64,000 nucleotides of DNA from Pseudomonas marginalis (GCF_001645105.1 NZ_LKEG01000034.1:260278-324277), one strand, 5' to 3'; counted from the stretch's first letter, positions 26,315-36,358 are shown. The notes: generated by a model not told the origin, from the sequence alone. Numbers and translations are program-made.

Positions 26315-26736
26315 TTCTTGGCTGCCGTCTCAAGTCCGACCAGGCCTACCTTGAGGTAGCCGGCTGCCCGCAGGGCATCCATCACGCTCATCAGGTCGCC
26401 GTAGTCCACGCCCTTGTCGGCCTGGAAGAAGATCGTCGTGTCTTTTTTGCCTTGGGTCTTGGCGTCGAGCACCGGACCCAGGGTTTCAGCCTTGACTTCC
26501 TCTTCGCCCAGGAACAGGCGTTGGTCCGCCTTGACGCTGAGGAATATCGGTTTCTCTGGTCGCGGTGCCGGCTTGGCGCTGGACGCGGGCAGGTCAACCT
26601 TGATGTCCACGGTGGCCAGGGGTGCCGCCACCATGAAGATGATCAGCAGCACCAGCATCACGTCGATAAACGGCGTGACGTTGATTTCGTGGTTCTCGAC
26701 GAGTTCGTCGTCGCCTTGATTCAAATGCAGGCCCAT
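26311..26736 (-). CDS. exbD: ExbD, TonB-complex proton channel subunit
   Basis: The protein has 141 residues. The membrane helix INVTPFIDVMLVLLIIFMVA contains the essential aspartate at residue 25, as in E. coli ExbD. The periplasmic domain ends YGDLMSVMDALRAAGYLKVGLV, which is typical. It works with ExbB to energise TonB. It starts 6 bases after exbB and overlaps tonB by 4 bases. Confidence 0.96.
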   Translation of the reverse strand: MGLHLNQGDDELVENHEINVTPFIDVMLVLLIIFMVAAPLATVDIKVDLPASSAKPAPRPEKPIFLSVKADQRLFLGEEEVKAETLGPVLDAKTQGKKDTTIFFQADKGVDYGDLMSVMDALRAAGYLKVGLVGLETAAKK

Positions 26737-26742
26737 GGCCGA

Positions 26743-27711
26743 TTACCCCACTTTCACCATGTGCGGTTGCGAGCTGCGCTCGGTAGGCAGGTGATCGAGG
26801 TCGCGGCTGACCAGCAGCAGGACTTCCGCCGACGCGTCCGATACCTGAGCCTTGTAGCCGGCAATCGAACGGGCGAAGACGTTGTAGATCACCACCGCAG
26901 GAATCGCGGCAACCAGGCCCAGGGCGGTCGCCAGCAGGGCTTCGGCGATGCCGGGGGCAACGACGGCGAGGTTGGTGGTCTGGGTTTTGGCGATACCGAT
27001 AAAGCTGTTCATGATGCCCCACACGGTACCGAACAGGCCGACGAAGGGCGCAGTGGAACCAATGGTCGCCAGCACGCCGGTGCCGCTGCTCATGTTACGA
27101 CCGCAGGCCGCCACCAGGCGCTCCAGGCGGAAGGCCACACGTTCCTTGATGCCTTCTTTTTCGCGGGCGTTGGCCGACAGGCGCATTTCTTCCAGCGCGT
27201 CGTGCACCAGCGTGTTGGCCAGGGTGCCTTTCTTGGTCGCGCTTTCGCTGGCTTCCTTGAGGGTGGTGGCCTTTTTCAGGTGGACGATTTCGTTACGCAG
27301 ACGGCGTTTGGCGCCCAGCAGCTCGAAGCCTTTGGCGATCCAGATGGTCCAGGTGATGATCGAGGCGATGGCCAGGCCGATCATGACGGCTTTCACCACC
27401 ACGTCAGCGTTCTGGTACATGCCCCATGGCGACAGGTCGTGGGCCATGCCCAGGGTGTTGTCTTCTTCCAGCACCACACCGGTGTCGTCGGCGGAGGCTG
27501 GATCAGCAGCCTGGGCCGGGTCGGTGGCAGCGGGCGCTGTAGCAGGCGCTGCCGGTGCTGCGGCTGCAGGCGGGGTAGCGGGTGCGGTGGCATCAGCGAA
27601 GGCGGCGGTCGGTGCCAGCAGTACGCTGAACAGCAGCGCAGCAATCGCGCGCCAGGCGCGGGATGGGCTGTGAAGCTTGGTTGGCGAAGCGGGGGTTGTA
27701 TTACGTGTCAT
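26743..27711 (-). CDS. exbB: ExbB, TonB-complex motor subunit with long N-terminal extension
   Basis: This is a 322-residue MotA/TolQ/ExbB family protein. It has a cleavable-looking signal (AIAALLFSVLLAPTAAFA), an Ala/Pro-rich periplasmic stretch to about residue 85 (PATPPAAAAPAAPATAPA), and three membrane helices at about 105-127, 215-237 and 262-285. The last two include STAPFVGLFGTVWGIM and GIAEALLATALGLVAAIPAVV, which are diagnostic. E. coli ExbB (244) lacks the extension; pseudomonad ExbB proteins of the tonB-linked type have it. It is the first gene of the operon. Confidence 0.95.
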   Translation of the reverse strand: MTRNTTPASPTKLHSPSRAWRAIAALLFSVLLAPTAAFADATAPATPPAAAAPAAPATAPAATDPAQAADPASADDTGVVLEEDNTLGMAHDLSPWGMYQNADVVVKAVMIGLAIASIITWTIWIAKGFELLGAKRRLRNEIVHLKKATTLKEASESATKKGTLANTLVHDALEEMRLSANAREKEGIKERVAFRLERLVAACGRNMSSGTGVLATIGSTAPFVGLFGTVWGIMNSFIGIAKTQTTNLAVVAPGIAEALLATALGLVAAIPAVVIYNVFARSIAGYKAQVSDASAEVLLLVSRDLDHLPTERSSQPHMVKVG

Positions 27712-27897
27712 GCTGGCCGGACCTGAGTAAAAAAATGAGTGATCGTCCTTCCAGACCCAGGGGTCGAGGACAAATGGGCGGTTATTATTGCAAGTAATTC
27801 TTGTTAACAGAAGTAATACAGTAACTTTATTTGCCCTTTTTCTGGCCGACGGTCATCTGCGAAGGCTAACCTAGACCTTTCAGTAGGGAGTTTTGTG
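27712..27897. promoter_or_regulatory. Divergent region between exbB and an SDR gene
   Basis: The 186 bases include an AT-rich core (27782-27840, GGTTATTATTGCAAGTAATT and onward), suited to iron-regulated promoters. The partial palindrome CAAGTAATTCTTG (27791-27803) overlaps it and could be part of a Fur operator, but it fits the Fur consensus poorly. The SDR gene has AGGGAG 5 bases before its ATG. Confidence 0.4.
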
Positions 27898-28749
27898 ATG
27901 TCAGCGCCTTCGGTTGTGATTGCGGGTTGTGGCGATGTGGGGAGTCGGCTGGCCAGCCAGTTGCTCGCCTCCGGCTGGGAGGTGCATGGCCTGCGCCGCG
28001 ATGTTTCGCGGCTTCCCGACGGCGTGATCGGCATCGCCGGCGACCTGTTCAAGAAAGATTGCCCCGACACCTGGCCGATCGGCGGGGTGGATTACCTGGT
28101 GTACTGCGCCGCCGCGACGGATCACGACGAAGCCGGTTATCGCGCCGCTTACGTACAAGGGCTGAAACATGTACTGGAGTGGTTGGGCGACTACGGCCAG
28201 GAGCCCAGGCACCTGCTGTTTGTCTCCAGCAGCAGCGTCTACGGGCAGCAGAATGGCGAGTGGGTCGACGAAACGTCGGAGACTCAGGCGAAGGGGTATT
28301 CCGGGCAAGTGATGTTGGAGGCTGAGCAAGTGGCGCTTGACAGCGGCATCCCTGCCAGCATTGTCCGCCTGACCGGCATCTACGGTCCGGGCCGCGAATG
28401 GCTGCTGACCCAGGTCCGCCAAGGCTACCGTGTAGCAGTCGACCCACCTTTATATGGCAACCGCATTCACGCGGAGGACGCAGCGGGTTTGCTGGCGTTT
28501 TTGTTGCGGCACGTGGAAAGCGGCGGTGCGTTGGACAAGGTCTACATCGGCGTTGACGATGCGCCCGCGCCACTGGCCGAAGTGGTGGGATGGTTGCGCG
28601 AATTCCTTGGGGTGACCGAGTGGGCTGAGGACGCCAGTGTGCGGCGGGCGGGCAGCAAGCAGTGCAGCAATGCCCGGGCGAAAGCGTTGGGTTGGACGCC
28701 GACCTACCCGACTTATCGCGAAGGCTATGCTGCGATCCTCAAGGGCTGA
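27898..28749 (+). CDS. NAD(P)-dependent sugar-epimerase-like SDR protein (YeeZ-like)
   Basis: The 283-residue extended SDR protein starts MSAPSVVIAGCGDVGSRLASQL. Its Rossmann glycine motif is GCGDVG rather than GxxGxxG of classical epimerases. VSSSSVYGQQNGEWVDE contains the SSxxVYG core, and the LTGIYGPGRE motif marks the active-site region. The canonical YxxxK appears altered to GYSGQVMLEAE, so catalysis may differ. The substrate is unknown. A GTG lies one codon upstream, but the ATG fits the ribosome site better. It is transcribed away from exbB and ends before a REPIN. Confidence 0.75.
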   Translation: MSAPSVVIAGCGDVGSRLASQLLASGWEVHGLRRDVSRLPDGVIGIAGDLFKKDCPDTWPIGGVDYLVYCAAATDHDEAGYRAAYVQGLKHVLEWLGDYGQEPRHLLFVSSSSVYGQQNGEWVDETSETQAKGYSGQVMLEAEQVALDSGIPASIVRLTGIYGPGREWLLTQVRQGYRVAVDPPLYGNRIHAEDAAGLLAFLLRHVESGGALDKVYIGVDDAPAPLAEVVGWLREFLGVTEWAEDASVRRAGSKQCSNARAKALGWTPTYPTYREGYAAILKG

Positions 28750-28761
28750 AACGCAGTCAAA

Positions 28762-28856
28762 AAATGTGGGAGGGGGCTTGCCCCCGATAGCGGAGTGTCA
28801 GCCACAGTTGTATTAGCTGATGTACTGCAATCGGGGGCAAGCCCCCTCCCACATTT
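28762..28856. repeat. REPIN, copy 2
   Basis: Full inverted pair: AAATGTGGGAGGGGGCTTGC at the left and GCAAGCCCCCTCCCACATTT at the right, with CCCCGAT/ATCGGGG inner bases and about 45 bases between. It fills the convergent gap between the SDR gene and the lipoprotein gene. Confidence 0.9.
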
Positions 28857-28874
28857 GGATTTGCGGCATGGCGG

Positions 28875-29618
28875 CTATTGTTTTACCAGCAGCCATTGAC
28901 GGGGGCCGGGTGTGAACTGAGGTACTTCGTCGGCCTGCGCGGTATTCACCGCCTGGAAAATCTCCAGTTGCTTGCCCTTGCGCACAAAGATCCACGGGTT
29001 GCCCTGGCCATTGAGTTGCAGCCAGATGCTGTCGTAGCCACCGCTCATTGAGGCGCAATCACCGGCCAGGCACAGCGAGTACCGATCAACATTAGGCAGG
29101 CCGGCGACCTTGCCGTCAGCCTGGAACTGCACGATGGCGCCGCTGCCGAAGCCGTCGCTGATCTTCCAGTCGCCGCCCAGGTAGGCCGCGTACAGTGCCC
29201 GCTCGAAGTTGGCACCCAGCGGCGCGCCTTCGGGAGCTGGCTCTTTGGCGCGGGCAAACAGCTGTTCAGGCTCGTTGTCGTTGGCCACTTGCAGCAGTTG
29301 CTTGCCTTTGCGCTTGAGTTCGGTGGCGGAACTGCCGTAGAAGTCCACGCTCCAGGCGCCGGATTTTTCACCCAGCAACTTGCCTTCGGCCACTTCAAAA
29401 CCGTTGTAATAGCGCGCTTGCGAGGCCTTGGAATTGACCTCCCACTCGAGGTTCGGGCCAAAGCTCTGCAAGGCTTCACGCAAAGGGCCGCCCTTGGCTG
29501 CCGCATCGATGGCGACCTGGTTGATCCAGGTGCCGCTCACATCCAGGTCCGCAGGGTTGCTGGCGCAGCCGCTAAGCAACAGGGCGAGCATTGATGAGGC
29601 TACAAGCGCTTTGCGCAT
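28875..29618 (-). CDS. Uncharacterised lipoprotein
   Basis: A 247-residue protein with signal MRKALVASSMLALLLSGC and lipobox LLSGC. The mature part starts ASNPADLDVSGTWINQVAID, and its strand-rich pattern includes WSVDFYGSSATELKRKG and YSLCLAGDCASMSGGYDSIWL. The two cysteines in the latter could form a disulfide. I do not recognise a named family. Two ATGs are possible; the second (29618) has AAAGGA at a better distance. It follows ridA on the minus strand, and the genomic context (next to rpoZ-spoT-ridA) is shared by pseudomonads. Confidence 0.7.
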   Translation of the reverse strand: MRKALVASSMLALLLSGCASNPADLDVSGTWINQVAIDAAAKGGPLREALQSFGPNLEWEVNSKASQARYYNGFEVAEGKLLGEKSGAWSVDFYGSSATELKRKGKQLLQVANDNEPEQLFARAKEPAPEGAPLGANFERALYAAYLGGDWKISDGFGSGAIVQFQADGKVAGLPNVDRYSLCLAGDCASMSGGYDSIWLQLNGQGNPWIFVRKGKQLEIFQAVNTAQADEVPQFTPGPRQWLLVKQ

Positions 29619-29674
29619 CATGAAATCCTTTCGAAACGAAGTCGGCGCAGCCTGTGCGGGCTGCGCCGGGTGTT

Positions 29675-30055
29675 TTACTCGATGACCAGAATGGCGTCCA
29701 TCTCAACCTGTGCACCCTTGGGCAGGGCGGCCACACCGATGGCGGCGCGGGCTGGGTAGGGCTGTTCGAAGTACTTGCCCATGATCTCGTTGACCTTGGC
29801 GAAGTGGCTCAGGTCGGTGAGGAAGATGTTCAGCTTGACGATGTCTTTGAACGAACCGCCAGCGGCTTCAGCAACCGACTTGAGGTTTTCGAAGACCTGT
29901 ACGGTCTGTGCTTCGAAGCCTTCCACCAGTTCCATGGTCTTTGGGTCCAATGGGATCTGGCCGGACATGTAGACGGTGTTGCCCGCCTTGATCGCCTGGG
30001 AATAAGTGCCGATGGCAGCAGGGGCTTTGTCGCTGGTGATAACAGTCTTGGTCAT
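29675..30055 (-). CDS. ridA: RidA, enamine/imine deaminase
   Basis: The 126-residue protein begins [22 protein letters not shown] and ends [24 protein letters not shown], the archetypal RidA signature including the catalytic arginine in ARAAIG. It hydrolyses reactive 2-aminoacrylate and related imines released by PLP enzymes. AAGGAG lies 7 bases before the ATG. It is 36 bases downstream of spoT, and the rpoZ-spoT-ridA order is standard in gammaproteobacteria. Confidence 0.96.
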   Translation of the reverse strand: MTKTVITSDKAPAAIGTYSQAIKAGNTVYMSGQIPLDPKTMELVEGFEAQTVQVFENLKSVAEAAGGSFKDIVKLNIFLTDLSHFAKVNEIMGKYFEQPYPARAAIGVAALPKGAQVEMDAILVIE

Positions 30056-30091
30056 GAATGACTCCTTGTAATAAGTGGGCACGCTGAAGCG

Positions 30092-32197
30092 CTATGCGCG
30101 CATGCGGGTGATGCGGATGACCCCGGTCAAGGCACGCAGTTTCTTGATCACGCGGGCCAGGTGCACGCGGTCGTGGACGCTGACCACCAACTGGACCACG
30201 CTGATGCGGCCATCGCGCTCGTCCATGCTGATTTTCTCGATATTGCCGTCGGCCGCGTTGACGCTGCTGGCCAGCAGGGCGATCAGGCCGCGCTGGTGTT
30301 CGAGTTCCACCCGCAGTTCGACGTTAAATTCGCCGGTGACGTCCTTGGCCCAGGACAGCTGGATGCATTTTTCCGGGTTGTGACGGATTTCGGTGATGTT
30401 GCGGCAGTTGTCCAGGTGCACCACCATGCCTTTGCCCGCCGACAAGTGGCCGACAATCGGGTCGCCTGGGATCGGTGTGCAGCACTTGGCGTAGCTGAGC
30501 ACCAAGCCCTCGGTGCCGCGAATCGCCAGCGGGCCTTCCGGGCTTGGCAGCTGTTCGCCTTCGCCGAGCAGGCGGCGTGCGACGACATAAGCCATGCGGT
30601 TGCCCAGGCCGATATCTTCCAGCAGGTCTTCGATGGTTTCCTGGCGGTACTCGTGGAGCATCGCTTGCACGCGCTCCTGCGGGATCTTGTCCAAGGCACT
30701 GTCGAAACCGTTGAGCACCTTGTTCAGCAGGCGTTCGCCCAGGCTGATGGACTCGGAACGGCGCTGCAGTTTCAAAGCGTGACGGATGTGCGTGCGCGCC
30801 TTGCCGGTAACCACAAAGTTGAGCCACGCCGGGTTCGGGCGAGCGCCTGGAGCGCTGACGATCTCGACCGTGGAGCCGCTTTGCAGCGGTTCGGACAGCG
30901 GTGCGAGACGGCGATTGATCCGACAGGCGATGCAGCTGTTGCCCACGTCGGTGTGCACGGCGTAGGCAAAGTCGACAGCGGTGGAGCCTTTGGGCAGCTC
31001 CATGATCCGACCTTTGGGCGTGAACACGTAGACCTCGTCCGGGAACAGGTCGATCTTCACGCTTTCGATGAATTCCAGGGAGTTGCCGGCACGTTGCTGC
31101 ATTTCCAGCACGCCCTTGACCCACTGGCGGGCGCGGGCATGTGTACCTTTGGGCTGCTCGTCGCCGCTGGATTTGTACAGCCAATGGGCGGCGATGCCGT
31201 TGTTGGCCATCTCTTCCATTTCGCGGGTGCGGATCTGGATCTCGATCGGCACCCCGTGCATACCGAACAGCGTGGTATGCAGCGACTGGTAGCCGTTGGC
31301 CTTGGGAATCGCGATGTAATCCTTGAAGCGGCCCGGCAGGGGTTTGTACAAATTATGCACAGCGCCCAGCACGCGGTAGCAGGTGTCGACCTTGTCGACG
31401 ATGATCCGGAACGCGTACACGTCCATGATCTCGTTGAAGGCCCGGCGCTTGCCGCGCATCTTTTTGTAGATGCCGTAGATGTGTTTTTGTCGGCCGCTGA
31501 CTTCGCCCTCGATCTCGTCGATCGCCAGGCAATGGCTCAGCGACTCTTCGATCTTGTTGACGATTTCCTTGCGGTTGCCCCGTGCGCGCTTGACCGCCTG
31601 GTAGATGCGCGCCGAACGCATCGGGTGCATGGCCTTGAAACCGAGGTCTTCGAATTCGATACGAATGGCGTGCATGCCCAGCCGGTTGGCGATGGGCGCG
31701 TAGATTTCCAGGGTTTCCTTGGCGATGCGCCGACGTTTTTCGCCGGACAGCACTTCCAGCGTGCGCATGTTGTGCAGCCGGTCGGCCAGCTTGACCAGGA
31801 TCACGCGGATGTCGCGTGCCATGGCCATGGCCATCTTCTGGAAGTTTTCCGCCTGGGCTTCGGCCTTGGTCTCGAAGTTCATCTGGGTCAGTTTGCTGAC
31901 CCCATCGACCAGTTCGGCCACGGTTTCGCCAAATTGCGCGCTGAGCGCTTCCTTGGCGATGCCGGTGTCTTCGATCACGTCATGCAGCATCGCGGCCATC
32001 AGGCTCTGATGGTCCATGTGCATGTCGGCCAGAATATTTGCCACCGCAAGAGGATGGGTGACATACGCCTCGCCACTGCGGCGGCGTTGGCCGTCGTGGG
32101 CTTGTTCGGCGTAGAAATACGCTCGGCGGACCAGGTTGACCTGGTCTGGGCCGAGGTAGGTCGATAAGCGATCGGCGAGGGCGTCTATGCTCGGCAA
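30092..32197 (-). CDS. spoT: SpoT, bifunctional (p)ppGpp synthetase/hydrolase
   Basis: The 701-residue protein has the full RelA/SpoT architecture. The HD hydrolase domain is intact (MAAMLHDVIEDTGIAKEAL, residues about 68-86). The synthetase domain has YGIYKKMRGKRRAFNEIMDVYAFR-type and PKANGYQSLHTTLFG segments. The TGS domain follows (VFTPKGRIMELPKGST) and the C-terminal ACT domain includes VELEHQRGLIALLASSVNAAD. It degrades and makes the alarmone (p)ppGpp. It lies 60 bases after rpoZ and 36 before ridA in one operon. Confidence 0.97.
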   Translation of the reverse strand: MPSIDALADRLSTYLGPDQVNLVRRAYFYAEQAHDGQRRRSGEAYVTHPLAVANILADMHMDHQSLMAAMLHDVIEDTGIAKEALSAQFGETVAELVDGVSKLTQMNFETKAEAQAENFQKMAMAMARDIRVILVKLADRLHNMRTLEVLSGEKRRRIAKETLEIYAPIANRLGMHAIRIEFEDLGFKAMHPMRSARIYQAVKRARGNRKEIVNKIEESLSHCLAIDEIEGEVSGRQKHIYGIYKKMRGKRRAFNEIMDVYAFRIIVDKVDTCYRVLGAVHNLYKPLPGRFKDYIAIPKANGYQSLHTTLFGMHGVPIEIQIRTREMEEMANNGIAAHWLYKSSGDEQPKGTHARARQWVKGVLEMQQRAGNSLEFIESVKIDLFPDEVYVFTPKGRIMELPKGSTAVDFAYAVHTDVGNSCIACRINRRLAPLSEPLQSGSTVEIVSAPGARPNPAWLNFVVTGKARTHIRHALKLQRRSESISLGERLLNKVLNGFDSALDKIPQERVQAMLHEYRQETIEDLLEDIGLGNRMAYVVARRLLGEGEQLPSPEGPLAIRGTEGLVLSYAKCCTPIPGDPIVGHLSAGKGMVVHLDNCRNITEIRHNPEKCIQLSWAKDVTGEFNVELRVELEHQRGLIALLASSVNAADGNIEKISMDERDGRISVVQLVVSVHDRVHLARVIKKLRALTGVIRITRMRA

Positions 32198-32257
32198 AGG
32201 ATGAACTCCTGCCGTTGGCTGTGACCCCGCGCCGTGCTACGTCGACCAGGCATAGGC

Positions 32258-32521
32258 TTAGACGGCCTCGTTGGACTCGTCCTCGAACGCTGCAAACAGC
32301 GGTTCGTCTTCAACGATTTCAGCGTTGGCGATGAACTCGTAGCTCATCAGGCCTTCAGCGATTTCACGCAGGGCTACAACGGTAGGCTTGTCGTTTTCCC
32401 ACTGGACCAACGGCTCTTTGCCGCCAGTGGCCAGTTGACGGGCACGCTTGGTAGAGAGCATGACCAGCTCAAAGCGGTTATCCACGTGTTCTAGGCAGTC
32501 TTCAACGGTTACGCGGGCCAT
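32258..32521 (-). CDS. rpoZ: RNA polymerase omega subunit
   Basis: This is an 87-residue protein, [21 protein letters not shown], followed by [13 protein letters not shown] and [13 protein letters not shown]. This is the conserved omega fold at the usual length. Omega stabilises beta-prime and forms part of a ppGpp site, so linkage with spoT is functionally sensible. The promoter is probably in the AT-rich stretch 32570-32590. Confidence 0.97.
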   Translation of the reverse strand: MARVTVEDCLEHVDNRFELVMLSTKRARQLATGGKEPLVQWENDKPTVVALREIAEGLMSYEFIANAEIVEDEPLFAAFEDESNEAV

Positions 32522-32583
32522 GGTATTCCTCGGAGCGAATGCAAGATGCGCGCTGCCCGGTTGGGCGAGCGGACTAAACAGTT

Positions 32584-32621
32584 TAAAAAATCACCAGCGT
32601 TTAGGGAAGCGCTGATTTTTC
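32584..32621 (-). terminator. Terminator after gmk
   Basis: Read on the minus strand: AAAAATCAGCG, a 10-base loop, then CGCTGGTGATTTTTT. This is a classic stem with a T-run, about 70 bases after the gmk stop and separating gmk from rpoZ. A second stem (CAAAACCGCT with AGCGGTTTTG, 32633-32674) lies just before it. Confidence 0.8.
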
Positions 32622-32688
32622 GCAGGCCCTCGCAAAACCGCTACAGGCGCCAATGTAAAGCCCTTGCAGCGGTTTTGGGAAGAGCCAA

Positions 32689-34183
<1,495 letters not shown>

Positions 34184-34324
34184 GGAGGTACCTCGCGTTG
34201 CAGTCCCGCAAACACGGGCTGATGGTTAAGAAGGCGCAGGATTGTAGCGCAGTGGGAGGAGCGCGCCCAAACCGAGCATTCGTAACCGGATTTTTTAGCA
34301 GTGCCCCGAACCGGTTCACGGCTC

Positions 34325-34330
34325 TATAAT
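34325..34330 (+). promoter_or_regulatory. Probable -10 box of the rph promoter
   Basis: A perfect TATAAT lies 38 bases before the rph start. The matching -35 region (34302-34307, TGCCCC) is weak, so strength may depend on upstream sequence. Confidence 0.5.
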
Positions 34331-34368
34331 GCTCGGCAGTTTTTCGTCCTCAGTACAGGTGTCTCCCT

Positions 34369-35091
34369 ATGAAACGTCCAAGTGGTCGCGCTGCCGATCA
34401 GCTCCGCTCGATCCGCATCACCCGCAACTACACCAAACACGCCGAGGGGTCTGTACTGGTCGAGTTTGGCGATACCAAGGTTATCTGCACCGTCAGCGTT
34501 GAAAACGGCGTGCCGCGGTTCCTTAAAGGCCAGGGCCAGGGTTGGTTGACCGCCGAGTATGGCATGCTGCCGCGCGCCACCGGCGAGCGTAACCAGCGTG
34601 AAGCCAGCCGTGGCAAGCAAGGCGGTCGCACCCTGGAAATCCAGCGTTTGATCGGCCGTTCCCTGCGCGCAGCCCTGGACATGTCCAAGCTGGGCGACGT
34701 GACCCTCTACGTCGACTGTGATGTGATCCAGGCCGACGGCGGCACCCGTACCGCGTCCATCACCGGCGCCATGGTGGCCTTGGTCGACGCACTGAAAGTG
34801 ATCAAGAAGCGCGGCGGCCTGAAAGCGGGCGACCCGCTCAAGCAGATGATCGCTGCCGTATCGGTAGGCATGTACCAGGGCGAGCCAGTGCTGGACCTGG
34901 ACTACCTGGAAGACTCGGCCGCCGAGACCGACCTGAACGTGGTCATGACCAGCACCGGTGGTTTCATCGAAGTGCAGGGCACTGCCGAAGGTGCGCCATT
35001 TCAGCCGGCCGACCTGAACGCCATGCTGGCCCTGGCCCAGAAAGGCATGACCGAGATTTTCGAACTGCAGAACGCCGCCCTGGCTGACTGA
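34369..35091 (+). CDS. rph: RNase PH
   Basis: The 240-residue protein begins [21 protein letters not shown] and contains [23 protein letters not shown] and [17 protein letters not shown], which are typical of phosphorolytic 3'-5' exoribonucleases. It trims tRNA 3' ends. E. coli K-12 carries a frameshifted rph, but this one is intact and full length. The gene next to it (22-base gap) is a DUF4870 protein. Confidence 0.97.
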   Translation: MKRPSGRAADQLRSIRITRNYTKHAEGSVLVEFGDTKVICTVSVENGVPRFLKGQGQGWLTAEYGMLPRATGERNQREASRGKQGGRTLEIQRLIGRSLRAALDMSKLGDVTLYVDCDVIQADGGTRTASITGAMVALVDALKVIKKRGGLKAGDPLKQMIAAVSVGMYQGEPVLDLDYLEDSAAETDLNVVMTSTGGFIEVQGTAEGAPFQPADLNAMLALAQKGMTEIFELQNAALAD

Positions 35092-35113
35092 GTCGGCCTC
35101 AAGGAGAAACGCC

Positions 35114-35482
35114 ATGAATGACAACCAGATGCCAGTGCCCACGCCTTCCTACGAAGTGCGCCAGGGGGCAATGTTGTGCCATCTCGCGGCGTTTCTGGGG
35201 TTTGTGTTCCCCTTCGGCAGTGTCGTGGGGCCGCTGATCCTGTGGCAGATGAAGAAAGAAGTGGACCCGTTCATTGATGATCAGGGCAAGGAAGCCCTGA
35301 ACTTCCAGATCACCGTGGCCATCGCCTGGATAACTTGCATCGTGCTGGCCTTCGCGGTGATTGGCTTTTTCCTGATGTTCGCCCTGGCGATCGCCACGGT
35401 GGTGCTGACCATCATTGGTAGCATCAAGGCCAACAAGGGGATCGCCTATCGCTATCCGCTGACCTGGCGCGTGATCAAATAA
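35114..35482 (+). CDS. DUF4870-family small membrane protein
   Basis: The 122-residue protein has membrane helices at about 22-42 (LAAFLGFVFPFGSVVGPLILW) and 66-105 (ITVAIAWITCIVLAFAVIGFFL and then LAIATVVLTIIGSI). The motif DQGKEALNFQ between them is the hallmark of DUF4870/Tic20-like proteins. The function is not established. AAGGAG lies 8 bases before the ATG. It is cotranscribed with rph and followed by a strong terminator. Confidence 0.85.
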   Translation: MNDNQMPVPTPSYEVRQGAMLCHLAAFLGFVFPFGSVVGPLILWQMKKEVDPFIDDQGKEALNFQITVAIAWITCIVLAFAVIGFFLMFALAIATVVLTIIGSIKANKGIAYRYPLTWRVIK

Positions 35483-35487
35483 TGAAC

Positions 35488-35529
35488 AGGCACAAAAAAA
35501 CCGACAGCGATGTCGGTTTTTTTGTGCCT
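35488..35529. terminator. Bidirectional terminator between DUF4870 gene and crc
   Basis: The stem has arms AGGCACAAAAAAACCGACA and TGTCGGTTTTTTTGTGCCT around a 4-base loop. T-runs exist on both strands, so it ends both convergent transcripts. Confidence 0.92.
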
Positions 35530-35540
35530 GGAAAAAGACC

Positions 35541-36320
35541 TCAGATGGTCAATGTCCAGTCGTAGTCCACGATCAGCGGCGCGTGCTGCGAGAAGCGTGG
35601 CTGGCGCGGCAGGCGTGCGCTGCGAACGAACCGGCGCAGGCCGGGGGTCAGCAACTGGTAGTCGAAACGCCAGCCCAGGTTGAGCATCTCAGCCTGTTCG
35701 TTATCCGGCCACCAGCTGTACTGGTCGCCTTCGCGGCTGACTTCGCGCAGTGCGTCGACATAGCCCATGTTGCCGACAATCTCGTCCATCCAGGCGCGTT
35801 CCGGCGCCAGGAAGCCTGGAGATTGCTGGCTGTCGCGCCAGTTCTTGATATCCAGCTTCTGTTGCGCCACGTACAGCGAGCCACAATAAATGTACTCGCG
35901 ACGTTTGCGCCGCTGTTTGTCCAGGTAACGGGCGAAATCGTCCATTAGCTTGAACTTCTGGTTCAAGTCTTCATCGCCGTTCTGCCCCGAAGGGAGCAGC
36001 AAGGTCGCGATGCTGACCTTATCGAAATCGGCTTGCAGGTAGCGCCCGTAGCGGTCGGCTGTCTCGAAGCCGAGGCCGCTGATGACCGCCTTGGGTTGCA
36101 ACCGCGAATACAAAGCCACGCCACCTTGGGTGGGCACTTCGGCATCGCAGGCATAAAGGAAGTAGCCATCCAGTTGGAAGGCTGGGTCGTCCAGTTCAAA
36201 GGCGGAGGCGCGGGTATCCTGCAGGCAGATGACGTCGGCATTCTGGGCTTGCAGCCAACTGAGCAAACCACGCTCGACTGCAGCCTGAATACCATTAACG
36301 TTCACACTGATGATCCGCAT
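35541..36320 (-). CDS. crc: Crc, catabolite repression control protein
   Basis: The 259-residue protein (MRIISVNVNGIQAAVERGLL) is the same length as P. aeruginosa Crc. It has the exonuclease III fold but not its chemistry. The catalytic LQET becomes LQDT (Asp35), the GDxN motif becomes CGSLYVAQQ, and the terminal SDH becomes SQH. Crc acts with Hfq to repress translation of catabolic mRNAs when good carbon sources are present. The frame opens 12 codons earlier, but this ATG is the known start. It is convergent with the DUF4870 gene and divergent from pyrE, as in other pseudomonads. Confidence 0.96.
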   Translation of the reverse strand: MRIISVNVNGIQAAVERGLLSWLQAQNADVICLQDTRASAFELDDPAFQLDGYFLYACDAEVPTQGGVALYSRLQPKAVISGLGFETADRYGRYLQADFDKVSIATLLLPSGQNGDEDLNQKFKLMDDFARYLDKQRRKRREYIYCGSLYVAQQKLDIKNWRDSQQSPGFLAPERAWMDEIVGNMGYVDALREVSREGDQYSWWPDNEQAEMLNLGWRFDYQLLTPGLRRFVRSARLPRQPRFSQHAPLIVDYDWTLTI

Positions 36321-36341
36321 AAATGGCCCCAAAAATCGCGT

Positions 36342-36358
36342 GCGTGTATGATACACGC
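36342..36358. promoter_or_regulatory. 17-bp perfect palindrome over facing -10 boxes, crc/pyrE
   Basis: GCGTGTATGATACACGC is a perfect palindrome about a central G. It holds TATGAT on the plus strand and TATCAT on the minus strand, so it can serve as -10 box in both directions or as an operator over them. It lies 21 bases upstream of crc and 44 upstream of pyrE. No good -35 was seen. Confidence 0.4.

Noticed and set aside
27791..27803. CAAGTAATTCTTG as a definite Fur box
   Set aside because: The match to the known 19-base consensus is too weak. Mentioned only as a low-interest possibility.
30161..32167. A 668-codon plus-strand frame opposite spoT
   Set aside because: Antisense shadow of spoT with low-complexity V/H/Q/A-rich translation and no recognisable domain.
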